NCBI RefSeq assembly: GCF_018223345.1
Contig: NZ_CP073587.1
Span: forward strand, 3,597,001 to 3,661,000
Length of the DNA stretch: 64,000 bases
Direction: 5' to 3'
Source: Shewanella yunxiaonensis
Lineage (GTDB): Bacteria; Pseudomonadota; Gammaproteobacteria; Enterobacterales; Shewanellaceae
In this document: positions 25,600-35,019 of the stretch, piece by piece
Numbering within the stretch: the first letter of the stretch is position 1
Layout of the letters: each line of letters starts with the position of its first letter
Notes under the pieces: generated by a model
What the model saw: the letters and a program-made list of their open reading frames with translations, nothing else
Told to the model about the DNA's origin: nothing
Databases searched by the model: none
Position numbers and translations under genes: made by a program

Positions 25600-25747
25600 A
25601 AAACCCGTGGAGGTTCGGGTAATGTGTGGATAAATAGCAAAATGGCGTCCTGCCCAATTACCTCCCTGTTTTACGGCATACATAACTGCCTGAACCTGGA
25701 TGCAGCTTTTACCTAACTTGTTATTGTTTTAGCTCACACAAATTTCA

Positions 25748-26692
25748 TTAAGCGATTGTCATCTGGCCTGCATACAGGATGAAGTGACGTAACAGAATCA
25801 CCCCAATCAAACTACAGGTGGCGGTACCCGCCACATAGGCGAAGCGACGCTTTGCAGTGGCGGTCATGAACAGGTTCATTGCCAGCGGCACGGATAACCC
25901 GACCAGCAAAATTCCCACCCAGAACACCACGCCCCAGAAGCCAAAGCCAACAGCATTTGCCGCGGCAACCTTGCTCTGACCGCCGGTCAATACCAGCCCG
26001 ACAAAGAAGGTGAAAATTGCCACCATCTCTACCATGATCAAGGGTATTTCGATCTTATGGATCAGCTTTACTTCGCGACCATCCGGGTTGCCGCGCATCA
26101 ACACGCCACCGAGCAGAGAAGCTGCGGCACCCGAAGACAACGCTGACAACAGGAACAAAATTGGCAACACCGGGTTTTTCAACATCGGATAGCCTGGCAA
26201 GGCTGATAACAGGAAGCCGGTATAGGCTCCGAGTGCCAGCGCCAGAATTACCAGTAAGCCGGTGATGGTAGGTTCATTGCGCCCCAGCAGTGCGCTGAGT
26301 TTAAGCACCCAAGGGAAGCGAACACGGCACCATTCATCAATCACCGGACGGAACACCAGTGCAATCCACAGGAACATGAAGACCATGTAGATACACAGGA
26401 TAATTACACCAATGGACATTACTGATGTCAGGTTGTAGAACACCATAATCTTCCAGAAATGTAATGGTTTGGTCAGGTCGGTTACCAGAATACCCAAACC
26501 CGCCATCACCGTGACAGGTGCCACAATACAGGCAGCCTGCACAAATCCAGACTTATATGCCGGCTCGCCGCGTAAGGTAAAGTTTTTCAACAGCACGGCG
26601 AAAAACATCGCGCCGCCTGATACCCCGGCAAAAAACAGATAAAAGGCGATTGGCCAATGCCAAATCAAGTGTTCAAAATGGAAAGGGCTCAT
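25748..26692 (-). CDS. nrfD: NrfD/PsrC-family quinol-oxidising membrane subunit
   Basis: 314 residues, matching the usual length (318 in E. coli NrfD). Eight or nine helices, beginning HFEHLIWHWPIAFYLFFAGVSGGA, the family's quinol-site region. It takes electrons from menaquinol and passes them to the FeS subunit encoded upstream (4-bp overlap). No catalytic gene follows. Confidence 0.9.
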   Translation of the reverse strand: MSPFHFEHLIWHWPIAFYLFFAGVSGGAMFFAVLLKNFTLRGEPAYKSGFVQAACIVAPVTVMAGLGILVTDLTKPLHFWKIMVFYNLTSVMSIGVIILCIYMVFMFLWIALVFRPVIDEWCRVRFPWVLKLSALLGRNEPTITGLLVILALALGAYTGFLLSALPGYPMLKNPVLPILFLLSALSSGAAASLLGGVLMRGNPDGREVKLIHKIEIPLIMVEMVAIFTFFVGLVLTGGQSKVAAANAVGFGFWGVVFWVGILLVGLSVPLAMNLFMTATAKRRFAYVAGTATCSLIGVILLRHFILYAGQMTIA

Positions 26693-27369
26693 ACATTTAT
26701 CCCTCCCTGCTTAGCTTGAATACGGAACAACTTGGGATGGGTTCCCAAATCTCTCTTGTTGCGATAAACCGGATTTTCCTCCAGCGCCTTGACGATTTCT
26801 GAATTAGGATCATTCAAATCGCCAAATACCAGCGCTTTAGTTGGGCAAGCTTCAACACATGCGGGTTGCTTACCTTCCTTCAGCTGAGTTTCCCGGCAAA
26901 AATCACATTTATCGGCGGCTTTGGTCACCGGATTGATAAAGCGAATATGGTAGGGGCAGGCCGCCAAGCAATACTGACAGCCGACACACTTCCAGGAGTT
27001 CACACTGACAATGCCAGTTTTCTCATCCTTAAAGGCAGCGCCAGTAGGGCATACATGCACACAAGGTGAGTCATCACATTGTTCGCAGGACTTACGGGTA
27101 AAGTGGTAGTACTGGTTGGGATATTCCCCAAATGGGCCGGTCCGGATAATCTCCAGGCGCGCGACACCTTCGGGAACATTGTTCACCTTGCGGCAGTTAT
27201 CGGCACAAGCATTACAACCGATGCACTTGTTTTCATCATGCAGCATGGCATATTTGACGGCACCCTTTGCTTGCTCACCGGCAACTTCGCCATTGGTCAA
27301 CACATAGAGGGAGATGCCAGCAATAACAGCGCCGCTGCCCTGTAAAAATTGTCTTTTTGACTTATCCAT
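26689..27369 (-). CDS. nrfC: NrfC-type periplasmic 4x[4Fe-4S] protein
   Basis: 226 residues from the ATG at 27369 (GGGGG upstream), close to E. coli NrfC (223). The N-terminus SKRQFLQGSGAVIAG is a Tat-like signal with KR in place of RR. Four ferredoxin-type Cys groups are visible (CIGCNACADNC; CEQCDDSPCVHVCP; CVGCQYCLAACP; CDFC and CVEACP). It carries electrons from NrfD to a terminal partner. It lies 10 bp after the cytochrome gene and overlaps nrfD. Confidence 0.9.
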   Translation of the reverse strand: MDKSKRQFLQGSGAVIAGISLYVLTNGEVAGEQAKGAVKYAMLHDENKCIGCNACADNCRKVNNVPEGVARLEIIRTGPFGEYPNQYYHFTRKSCEQCDDSPCVHVCPTGAAFKDEKTGIVSVNSWKCVGCQYCLAACPYHIRFINPVTKAADKCDFCRETQLKEGKQPACVEACPTKALVFGDLNDPNSEIVKALEENPVYRNKRDLGTHPKLFRIQAKQGGINV

Positions 27370-27379
27370 CACGCACCCC

Positions 27380-27850
27380 CTACTTCGCATGACATTGACG
27401 GCACAACTGACTGTGTTGTGAGCCGGTCATTTTGGTCATTGGATCTTCCGCCGGGTGCAGTTTGTGGCAAGCAGCACAACTGACCTTGTCGGCGTGGACG
27501 TTGTGAGTCCACTCGCCAGCAGCCAGTTTTTCCGGCCGGTGACATCTGAGACAGGTTTTATTCTGCTCTTTAGGGGAGATCTCGGGATCCGGAGTAAATA
27601 CCCGGATATCATTGGGTTTGCGAGGGTGGACACCCTGTTCACCGTGACAGGTCTCGCATTTAAGATGCATTTTGTCCTGTCCGTGAACCCCCAGCATTGT
27701 GCCATTGCGCTTGTGGCATTTTAGGCAGGGGCCATCATTGATTTTCAGCGCGGTAGATGTTTCTGCATTGGCGGTGCCGGCTGTGCCGTAACCCAACAGG
27801 CATACCAATGTGGCAACACCGAGCACTGTGCGCCAAGTATTCCTGAACAT
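27380..27850 (-). CDS. nrfB: NrfB-like pentahaem c-type cytochrome
   Basis: 156 residues with a signal peptide (about 1-29, ending TANA). Five CxxCH haem sites: CLKCH, CETCH, CLRCH, CAACH and CRQCH. Spacing and linking segments (GVHGQD, QNKTC, CHRPEKL, HNVHADKVSCAACHKLHPAEDPM) resemble NrfB, the electron carrier of formate-dependent nitrite reduction. NrfB normally serves NrfA, but no nrfA is in view, so the acceptor could be another enzyme. Confidence 0.88.
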   Translation of the reverse strand: MFRNTWRTVLGVATLVCLLGYGTAGTANAETSTALKINDGPCLKCHKRNGTMLGVHGQDKMHLKCETCHGEQGVHPRKPNDIRVFTPDPEISPKEQNKTCLRCHRPEKLAAGEWTHNVHADKVSCAACHKLHPAEDPMTKMTGSQHSQLCRQCHAK

Positions 27851-27936
27851 AATTTTTACCTGATTATTTATTATTTTTTAGAAGAAAGGGTGGCAATCCG
27901 TCATGGTGAGATTGCCACCGACATCGACTGTGCACT

Positions 27937-28404
27937 TCAGGCAGCCAGGGCCTGCATCAGATGCTGTTTATCCATTGGGCAATCACGCTTCATATCGATC
28001 AATCTGATGTTGAGTTTCTGAAGCAGTGGCTTAATTTCCGCACTGGACTTATCGCTGAAGTCAGAAATCACCATTTTGATTTCTGATGAATTCTGGTCAA
28101 CCAGCACATAGTCCAGATATCCATGAGGTTCAGCTTCGTCTGCAGCCACTTCAATCACTGATTCCAACGGAACATGACTACAGATTTCATATTCACCTTT
28201 AGTTAAACTCTTCAGTGACTTAAGAAAGCCGAGACTTTCATTGTCAAACAGACGGTCTTTAATTTTGGCATGTATTGGTGCTGCACCTTCTGACTTGAAA
28301 AACTTAATACAAGTCATCACGAATGTAACCGCAATGAAAGGCACTGCGATAAACAATACAAAGTAGATAAACGCATAACTGAGATAGACAGATGCGGTGC
28401 TCAT
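27937..28404 (-). CDS. Membrane-anchored protein with possible DUF2726-like domain
   Basis: 155 residues from the ATG at 28404, chosen for the strong GGAGG 5 bp upstream. One N-terminal helix (about 8-33) anchors a soluble domain whose SHVPLESVIEV and YLDYVLVDQNSSEIKMVISD segments resemble DUF2726 (PD-(D/E)XK-like). The expected catalytic acids are not clearly conserved. A consensus CRP site lies about 90 bp upstream. It is separated from nrfB by 86 bp and is on the same strand. Confidence 0.6.
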   Translation of the reverse strand: MSTASVYLSYAFIYFVLFIAVPFIAVTFVMTCIKFFKSEGAAPIHAKIKDRLFDNESLGFLKSLKSLTKGEYEICSHVPLESVIEVAADEAEPHGYLDYVLVDQNSSEIKMVISDFSDKSSAEIKPLLQKLNIRLIDMKRDCPMDKQHLMQALAA

Positions 28405-28419
28405 ATTAACCTCCAACAA

Positions 28420-28780
28420 TCACGTTTTATTTTAATTAACGATTATTTCGCAATTAAATTATTGGCAGAAAACCCAAGCGTATTTGTGATGATGATCACA
28501 CTAAAAAATGCGAATAATTGGCAAATGCCATATTTAAGAGGTTAATTTGATTACTGTTTTACAGAAATGAATAATAGTAAATTTAGTTACAATAAAAGAG
28601 ATATCTCAATGTGGAAATTGCAAAATACGAAATATGAAAATAGGCTGAAATTCTCGAGTTATAAAATCTAAGTAAAATACATTTTTAAATGTGACGCAAG
28701 GCGTCTTTTAAATTTTCTATTTTTCATTTTTTTTATTAATCTTAAATGCAATAGGAATTTCCATAAAAGGAGTACTAACA
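28420..28780. other. AT-rich regulatory region between divergent genes
   Basis: About 360 bp, markedly AT-rich compared with the window. It holds a CRP site (28485-28500) and a small hairpin GACGC-AAG-GCGTC with TTTTA (28693-28709) in the leader of the LysR-type gene. No open frame of note. Confidence 0.6.
28485..28500 (+). promoter_or_regulatory. CRP-binding site
   Basis: TGTGATGATGATCACA, a perfect TGTGA-N6-TCACA consensus with further symmetry at its centre. It lies about 81 bp before the minus-strand gene at 28404 and about 280 bp before the LysR-type gene. In Shewanella CRP controls anaerobic respiration. Confidence 0.8.
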
Positions 28781-29740
28781 ATGAAACACATTGATTTTGA
28801 AAAACTCGACATGCTGAGTTTAATGATCATTGTTGGATTATGTGAAAATAAATCTGCCACCCATGTCTCAAAAATTCTTAATATTCCACAATCAAAAATT
28901 AGCCGTTGCTTAAGAAACGTCAGAACTATTTTTGGCAACGAATTATTTTTTAGAAAAAAATATGGGCTAATCCCAAATGAATATGCCAAGCGGATATATC
29001 CCATCGCAAAAGAAATCGTAGAAAATGCGCATGGATTTAATAATCTCGCCGATGATCATAAAAATAGTGAACGTTGGTTTGAAGTTGCCGTTCCCGGATT
29101 AGTGACTTATCTGTATCCCAAAGCGTTAATGCAATCGATTAGAAATGAAGATAAGCAATTTCATCTCAATATCGTGCCGTGGAACAGCAGCACCTTGCAG
29201 GGCATACAAGATGGTGAAATTACCATGGGCGTATGCTGTGGTAATCATCAGGACGCGATTAAACTTCTTGAGGGTGAATATGAGATTGAATCAGTAAAAC
29301 AACTTGAAGAAGTTTTTCTGATCTGCAGCAGTAAACATCCGTTGCTGCAACAGGAGATCTCACTCGAAACAATTGCAAAATATCCGTTTGTTAAAACTGA
29401 CTTAGGTTGCAATCCCCATTCAACCTGCCCATTTGAAGACTGGTGCCACCGTAATGAACTGCCATTAGACATTGAGATCAGTATCAGCAGTGTGTCTTCA
29501 CTGTTCAACTATCTGGAGGAAAGTCAGGCCGTATGTTTAGTCCCCTATAAAGCCATTTACGATATGTTGACAGATATTCCAAGTTTGCATGGCTGTAAAC
29601 TCGCCGAATCGGAAACTATGCGCATGGCCAGCGTGGCGTTACCCAAAACTGTCGAAATGGTGACACCGTTGGATAGTGATGATAGCGACTTAGTGTGGCT
29701 CAAAGACAAGGTCAGAGAAGTGACCTTGGCGTTAGTGTAA
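28781..29740 (+). CDS. LysR-family transcriptional regulator
   Basis: 319 residues: N-terminal winged helix (about 7-66, SATHVSKILNIPQSKISRCLRNV) and a periplasmic-binding-type effector domain (about 95-300). The first third is AT-rich and Lys/Asn-rich, unlike neighbouring genes, suggesting transfer or relaxed drift. AAAGGAG lies 9 bp upstream of the ATG. Its target is unknown; the nrfBCD-like genes or the divergent DUF gene are candidates. Confidence 0.85.
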   Translation: MKHIDFEKLDMLSLMIIVGLCENKSATHVSKILNIPQSKISRCLRNVRTIFGNELFFRKKYGLIPNEYAKRIYPIAKEIVENAHGFNNLADDHKNSERWFEVAVPGLVTYLYPKALMQSIRNEDKQFHLNIVPWNSSTLQGIQDGEITMGVCCGNHQDAIKLLEGEYEIESVKQLEEVFLICSSKHPLLQQEISLETIAKYPFVKTDLGCNPHSTCPFEDWCHRNELPLDIEISISSVSSLFNYLEESQAVCLVPYKAIYDMLTDIPSLHGCKLAESETMRMASVALPKTVEMVTPLDSDDSDLVWLKDKVREVTLALV

Positions 29741-29829
29741 TGAGTTGATACGTTTTTTAACTATCTGCACATACATAGGGTGAGACAAACAGGTTACACT
29801 AGCAGTCATCCACGCATGGGTGTCTGTTT

Positions 29830-31551
29830 ATGCAAAAAAATCAACACGCCGAACTGAATCTACTTTGGGGCGAACTCATTCTGGAAGAACTGGCGAGACT
29901 AGGAGTACAACATCTGTGTATGGCTCCGGGCTCCCGTTCTACTCCATTAACACTTGCCGCTGCCAAACAGCATAAGCTTCAGCAACATCTGCATTTTGAT
30001 GAACGGGGCCTGGGTTTTTATGCCATGGGATTGGCCAAGGCTAGTCGCGCGCCTGTTGCCATCATTACCACGTCAGGCACCGCTGTTGCCAACCTGTTCC
30101 CGGCGATTGTTGAAGCCTGGTTGACCAATGTGCCGTTAGTGGTGCTTTCAGGCGATCGGCCACCCGAATTGATAGCTTGTGGTGCTAACCAGGCTATTCA
30201 ACAGCCCGGAATTTACGGGCAATATGCCATTCCGGTGAACCTGCCAACACCTGATTTATCAATAGCACCGCAAGTGTTGTTGACCCTATTAGATGAAGCG
30301 ATCAGCAATCAGCGGGGGCCTGTACATATTAACTGTATGTTCCGTGAGCCTTTGTATCCGCAAGAGCTACAAGCACCGATGGCGCAAGAACTTACCCATT
30401 ATCTGTTGCCACTGCAGCGTTGGCAGCATCATGCCAATCCCTATAGCTGCTACAGCAGTAATGCCGCCAAACAACTGCCCCCCCATGATGCATTGAGCCG
30501 TTTTGTACATGGACAAGGCGTTATTGTTGCCGGGACTCTCGACCCCGCTGAACAACCGGCAAAGCTGGTCGAACTGGCTGCCAAACTTGGCTGGCCGCTA
30601 CTGACCGATGCTCAGTCACAACTGCGACAGCATCCTGCGGCAATCGGCAACATTGACCAACTGTTACACCATCCCAAAGCTAAGGCGTTGCTGGAACGTG
30701 CCGACCGTGTCTTAGTTTTTGGTGGGCGTTTACTGTCAAAGCGGTTAATTGCCTATCTGGAACAACAAGATTGGCAAAGTTACTGGCAAGTGTTACCGCA
30801 ACAACAGCGACTGGACCCTAGTCATAAGGCCAAAGCAGTCTGGTTAGCACCACTAAGTGAGTTTGCCTCGCTTAATTGGCCTCGGTCATCAGCGGCTAAT
30901 TGGGCGCTTGAGCTGATTGCCGCCAACGACCAACTGCATCAGTTGTTTCAGCAACAGATTGATGACGGTCCGTTTGGTGAAGCACAAGTGGTAAGAGCAA
31001 TTGCCAAGACCCAACCGGGTCAGCAGCAGTTATTTATCGGAAATAGTTTGCCGGTAAGGCTATACGATATGTTTGCTCCAGTGACCACAGAGCCGGCGCT
31101 GACGTATACCAATCGTGGTGCGTCCGGTATTGATGGATTGCTGGCAACCTGTTGTGGCGTCGCGGCCCATAGCCATCGCCCAACGACCCTGATAATTGGT
31201 GACATCTCAGCATTACATGATCTCAACTCACTGGCACTGGCACGCCAAGCTCGGTGGCCGCTGGTCATTGTGATAATCAATAACGATGGCGGCAGCATTT
31301 TCAATATTCTGCCAGTACCAGATCAACAAATCCGCCAGCGCTATTATCGCCTGGAGCATGGTTTGGAATTCGGTTATGGCAGTGCCATGTTTGGCTTGCC
31401 CTACAATCGGGTCGAAGACCTGCAATCCTTCAATGAGGCTTATCAAGACGCCTTAGCATATGATGGTGCTTCGGTGATTGAAGTGCGGGTAAGTCAGACA
31501 CAGGCCAGCGAGCAGATAGCCCAAATGGCCCAATGGGTGAGGCAACGTTGA
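29830..31551 (+). CDS. menD: MenD, SEPHCHC synthase (menaquinone synthesis)
   Basis: 573 residues (556 in E. coli). A thiamine-diphosphate enzyme that condenses isochorismate with 2-oxoglutarate. Visible blocks: [12 protein letters not shown] near the N-terminus, [37 protein letters not shown] and the ThDP motif [12 protein letters not shown] ending in INNDGGSIF. First gene of menDHCE; its stop overlaps the menH start (TGATG). Confidence 0.96.
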   Translation: MQKNQHAELNLLWGELILEELARLGVQHLCMAPGSRSTPLTLAAAKQHKLQQHLHFDERGLGFYAMGLAKASRAPVAIITTSGTAVANLFPAIVEAWLTNVPLVVLSGDRPPELIACGANQAIQQPGIYGQYAIPVNLPTPDLSIAPQVLLTLLDEAISNQRGPVHINCMFREPLYPQELQAPMAQELTHYLLPLQRWQHHANPYSCYSSNAAKQLPPHDALSRFVHGQGVIVAGTLDPAEQPAKLVELAAKLGWPLLTDAQSQLRQHPAAIGNIDQLLHHPKAKALLERADRVLVFGGRLLSKRLIAYLEQQDWQSYWQVLPQQQRLDPSHKAKAVWLAPLSEFASLNWPRSSAANWALELIAANDQLHQLFQQQIDDGPFGEAQVVRAIAKTQPGQQQLFIGNSLPVRLYDMFAPVTTEPALTYTNRGASGIDGLLATCCGVAAHSHRPTTLIIGDISALHDLNSLALARQARWPLVIVIINNDGGSIFNILPVPDQQIRQRYYRLEHGLEFGYGSAMFGLPYNRVEDLQSFNEAYQDALAYDGASVIEVRVSQTQASEQIAQMAQWVRQR

Positions 31552-32342
31552 TGCTGGCTTATCAAAGTTCAGGCGCGCGCCATTTGCCTTGTCTGGTACT
31601 ATTACACGGCTTTTTAGGTACGGGTGACGACTGGGCACCATTACTGCCGCGCTTAAGCCAACATTTTTATTGTGTTGCCATCGACTTACCCGGGCACGGG
31701 GGCAGCGCTGAGCAGTTGCTACCTGAACCGGGTTTTAACGAAACCGTGTCGTTGTTACTACAGACCCTCGATCACCTTGAGATTAATCGGTTCCATCTGT
31801 TGGGCTATTCTCTGGGTGGCCGCATCGCACTGCATGTGGCGCAAGCCGCACCACAACGCCTGTTAAGTCTGCATTTGGAGTCCTGTCATCCAGGACTGCT
31901 AACCACTGCTGAAAAACAACAACGCGCTTATAACGACGCACAGTGGGCATCACGATTGGCCCAACTTCCAATACAACAATTTCTGGCGTTATGGTATCAA
32001 CAACCGGTGTTTGCAGAGCTGTCTGACGCTGCCAGAGAAGCGCTGATCCAACGCCGTAGTCGCCACGCAGCTAACGGATTATTATCTATGTACCGTGCCA
32101 CCTCGTTAGCCTGGCAACAGGATTTACATCGAGTGCCAGCAATGCTCACTTGCCCGGTACACTATTACTACGGGCAGCAGGACCACAAGTTTGCTGTACT
32201 TGCCAACAACTGGCACAGTAAAGTCGCGATGAATTGCCATGCAATAATGGCCGCGGGGCACAATAGCCATCAGGCTAATCCACAACTATTTCTGGCGGCA
32301 CTGTTAACCGCCTTGGGTATATCTGCGGAGGTTAAACCATGA
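31551..32342 (+). CDS. menH: MenH, SHCHC synthase
   Basis: 263 residues from the ATG at 31551 (GAGG about 8 bp upstream, overlapping the menD stop); an in-frame ATG at 31533 would add six residues. Alpha/beta-hydrolase: oxyanion region LLHGFLGTGDDW, nucleophile elbow GYSLGGR and a C-terminal catalytic His in AAGHNSHQ. Removes pyruvate from SEPHCHC. Overlaps menC by 4 bp. Confidence 0.93.
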   Translation: MLAYQSSGARHLPCLVLLHGFLGTGDDWAPLLPRLSQHFYCVAIDLPGHGGSAEQLLPEPGFNETVSLLLQTLDHLEINRFHLLGYSLGGRIALHVAQAAPQRLLSLHLESCHPGLLTTAEKQQRAYNDAQWASRLAQLPIQQFLALWYQQPVFAELSDAAREALIQRRSRHAANGLLSMYRATSLAWQQDLHRVPAMLTCPVHYYYGQQDHKFAVLANNWHSKVAMNCHAIMAAGHNSHQANPQLFLAALLTALGISAEVKP

Positions 32343-33382
32343 TTGCCGATTCCTTTGCGCTCGCCCGCTACCACATTCCATTGGAAGCTGCGTTACCTGT
32401 CGGTAAGCAGCGTATCGAGCTGCGTCAGGGCCTGGTGCTCAAAGCAACCGTAGGCGATCAGCAGCATTTCGTCGAAATTGCCCCATTGAGCGGTATCGAT
32501 CGTGATGGCAGCCCGATTAACGGCTTCAGCCGAGAATCGATTGAAGATGTCATTAACGATGCACAGGTGTTGTTACAGTCGGTTGTCGAAGGTGGTCATG
32601 ATCTTATTCAGGCGAGCGAACTGACGCCTTTACCCTCGCTGGCATGGGGACTCAGTCTGCTGGATGCCAAAATAAAGGGACAGTTGCCGGTACATTTTCC
32701 GGAGTTCCAACCTATCCCCTTATTAGTTCCCAAAGAAGGGGAGCCGCTCGCACTTACCAAACAACGTATTGCTGCACTACCAGCCAACATTCAACGGGTA
32801 AAGATTAAGGTAGCGCAAACATCGTTAGCTGAAGAGTTGGCACTGATTTATGCGGTGTTAGAGTTACGGCCCGAGTTAAAGCTACGACTCGACGCCAATC
32901 AGGGATTTGAAAAGGACGAAGCCGAACACTTTTGCAGTTGTCTGCCGAAAGCTGCCATTGAGTATTTCGAAGAGCCTTGCCGCATCTGGCAGAATAACCG
33001 GGCGTTATTTGCCAGTACCGGTATTCCTTTCGCGCTAGATGAAACATTAGCGAAGACGCCGGATTTTAAAGTCGCAACAGATGCCTTTGAATTCGGCCTG
33101 CGCGCGTTAGTAATTAAGCCCATGTTGTTGGGTACACTGAGCCGCTTACAAGCGCTGATTGAGGAAGCCAATGCCCTTGGTGTGCGGTGTGTGCTCAGCT
33201 CATCTCTGGAAGCGTCATTAGGTATTCGCGATCTGTGTCGGGTAGCCGCGGCACTGACCCCTAATGAGACGCCCGGTGCCGACACCCTGTCACCGTTTAG
33301 CAAAGATCTCATCATTGGTGACCAACACAAAAACTGTCTGCAGTTTGAAGCACTGACACCAGTGCTGATGGTCGGGAAGTAA
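32339..33382 (+). CDS. menC: MenC, o-succinylbenzoate synthase
   Basis: 347 residues, enolase superfamily. Metal and acid-base residues are visible: KIKVAQTS (KxK), LRLDANQGF, FEEPC, ALDETL and the second lysine in LVIKPMLLG. It dehydrates SHCHC to o-succinylbenzoate. Coupled to menH by a 4-bp overlap and followed 8 bp later by menE. Confidence 0.95.
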   Translation: MIADSFALARYHIPLEAALPVGKQRIELRQGLVLKATVGDQQHFVEIAPLSGIDRDGSPINGFSRESIEDVINDAQVLLQSVVEGGHDLIQASELTPLPSLAWGLSLLDAKIKGQLPVHFPEFQPIPLLVPKEGEPLALTKQRIAALPANIQRVKIKVAQTSLAEELALIYAVLELRPELKLRLDANQGFEKDEAEHFCSCLPKAAIEYFEEPCRIWQNNRALFASTGIPFALDETLAKTPDFKVATDAFEFGLRALVIKPMLLGTLSRLQALIEEANALGVRCVLSSSLEASLGIRDLCRVAAALTPNETPGADTLSPFSKDLIIGDQHKNCLQFEALTPVLMVGK

Positions 33383-33390
33383 TCATTACT

Positions 33391-34785
33391 ATGTTATCCC
33401 CCTTGCATCAAAGTGCCCTGCAAAGCCCAACGGCGATTGCGCTGATAGCCAAAGGCAGAGGCACCAGTTACCGAAGCCTGAGCCAACAGGTATTAGCCTT
33501 GGGTGAGCAACTATTGGAACAAGGGATGCAGCCCGGAGACAGGCTCGCCTGTATTGCCAGCAATTGTGCCGAAATGCTGAAACTCTACTGGGTATGTGTC
33601 GATCATGGATGGGTGTTTTGTCCATTGTCACCCAAATATCCCGACAGTCAGTTATCCGTGTTACTCCAGCGTTTTGCTATCCATTATCTTTGGTGCCCAG
33701 ACGACACACGTGAGCAACTGTGGCAACAGCGACACAGGTTGCAGCCCGATTTTACTCTGGCCAAAAGCTACAATGTGCCAGAAATCTCCATAGACATGCC
33801 GGTGAATATTATCCTTACCTCCGGGTCAAGCGGTGTTCCTAAAGCAGCACTGCACAGCTTGAGAGGCCACATCGCCAACGCCGAGGGGAGTCTGCGTCTA
33901 ATTACCTTACAGGTCAGTGATGGCTGGCTGGCATCGTTACCGATGTTCCATATCGGCGGGCTTGCCATAATCAATCGCTGTGCGTTAGCTGCTGCAACGG
34001 TCATCATTCCCGATAACGACTTAACCCTGGCGCAACAACTAAAACGCGATCCCATCAGCCATCTGTCACTGGTTGCCACTCAACTACAACAGTTGTTGGA
34101 TGAAGCCCCGACCAGCTTGGTGTTGATCAAATATTTACTGTTAGGTGGCGGGGCTATCAGCCAGTCGTTGTTAGATCGGATGCAGTCGATGGATATGCAA
34201 GTGCTGACCAGTTACGGCATGACAGAGATGGGCTCGCAAATTACTACCGGTCCAGCGCGTAGCGATGGCAGCAGTGGCAAACTATTACCTAAACGCGAAC
34301 TGACGATCCGCGATGGTGTCATTTGGGTGAAAGGTGAGACACTGTTTCTGGGTTATCTGCAGGACGATGGCACTGTCGACAAAGCGACTGATGCTGACGG
34401 CTGGTTTTGCAGTAAAGATTTAGGCTACTGGGATGCAACTGGTTTACTGCACATTCAAGGACGTGCCGATAACATGTTCATTTGTGGCGGGGAAAATATT
34501 CAACCTGAGGAAGTGGAAACTGCGTTAAAACTGCATTCAGATATCATAGAAGCCGTGGTATTTCCGATGACCGATGCCAAGTTTGGCTCACTGCCTGCCG
34601 CGGTGGTCAAAACTCGCAGCGGCCAGTTACCTGATGCGGAAGAGATAAAACGTTTTCTGAGTCAGCATATCGCCGCCTTCAAACGTCCCAGACAATATTA
34701 CCTTTGGCCGGTTGACGAGCAGCTGGGGCTTAAAGTGCAGCGACGCCAGATTATTGCCAAAGTCACGACGACCCCGGCTCAGTGA
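33391..34785 (+). CDS. menE: MenE, o-succinylbenzoate-CoA ligase
   Basis: 464 residues, ANL adenylate-forming family. P-loop LTSGSSGVPKAAL (about 132-144), YGMTEMGSQ, WFCSKDLGYW, and the C-terminal lysine in QLGLKVQRRQ. Activates o-succinylbenzoate with CoA. It ends the operon. An IS1111-type element begins within about 25 bp of its stop and separates it from a terminator hairpin at 36119. Confidence 0.94.
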   Translation: MLSPLHQSALQSPTAIALIAKGRGTSYRSLSQQVLALGEQLLEQGMQPGDRLACIASNCAEMLKLYWVCVDHGWVFCPLSPKYPDSQLSVLLQRFAIHYLWCPDDTREQLWQQRHRLQPDFTLAKSYNVPEISIDMPVNIILTSGSSGVPKAALHSLRGHIANAEGSLRLITLQVSDGWLASLPMFHIGGLAIINRCALAAATVIIPDNDLTLAQQLKRDPISHLSLVATQLQQLLDEAPTSLVLIKYLLLGGGAISQSLLDRMQSMDMQVLTSYGMTEMGSQITTGPARSDGSSGKLLPKRELTIRDGVIWVKGETLFLGYLQDDGTVDKATDADGWFCSKDLGYWDATGLLHIQGRADNMFICGGENIQPEEVETALKLHSDIIEAVVFPMTDAKFGSLPAAVVKTRSGQLPDAEEIKRFLSQHIAAFKRPRQYYLWPVDEQLGLKVQRRQIIAKVTTTPAQ

Positions 34786-34820
34786 TAGCGCGATCACCAT
34801 AAAAATGTATGGTCCGCCTC

Positions 34821-35019
34821 GTTGTTGCAAGAATAAAATTCAATAACGAGGTGGGTCTGCGCTAATGTATTCGGAGTCTCTGTTGGAGGCTCTCGCCTAC
34901 CGCTCCACGATGAGTTCCGCGCCGGAATATCCTCAAAAAAGCCCAAAGCATTTTTACTGCTGTTTTTTATGTCAGGTTTTACTCCGGTGGTTCTACCGTT
35001 TTCGTCATCTTCACTCTAT
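34821..35019 (-). ncRNA. Probable bridge/seek RNA region of the IS1111-type element
   Basis: About 200 bp of non-coding sequence downstream of the transposase, against only about 50 bp upstream of it. IS1111-group elements are known to encode their target-choosing RNA in this downstream end. A long inverted pair, CCTCGTTGTTGCAAG and its near-complement AACGAGG (34817-34851), supports RNA folding. RNA ends not determined. Confidence 0.45.

Noticed and set aside
25436..25657. 73-codon minus-strand frame between nrfD and torD
   Set aside because: It runs through the terminator hairpin at 25575-25599 and its translation has no protein-like pattern. The alternative frame 25362-25559 reads better.
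28693..28709. Hairpin with T run before the LysR-type gene as an sRNA terminator
   Set aside because: The stem is only 5 bp and there is no upstream promoter I can support. Kept only as a note in the intergenic entry.
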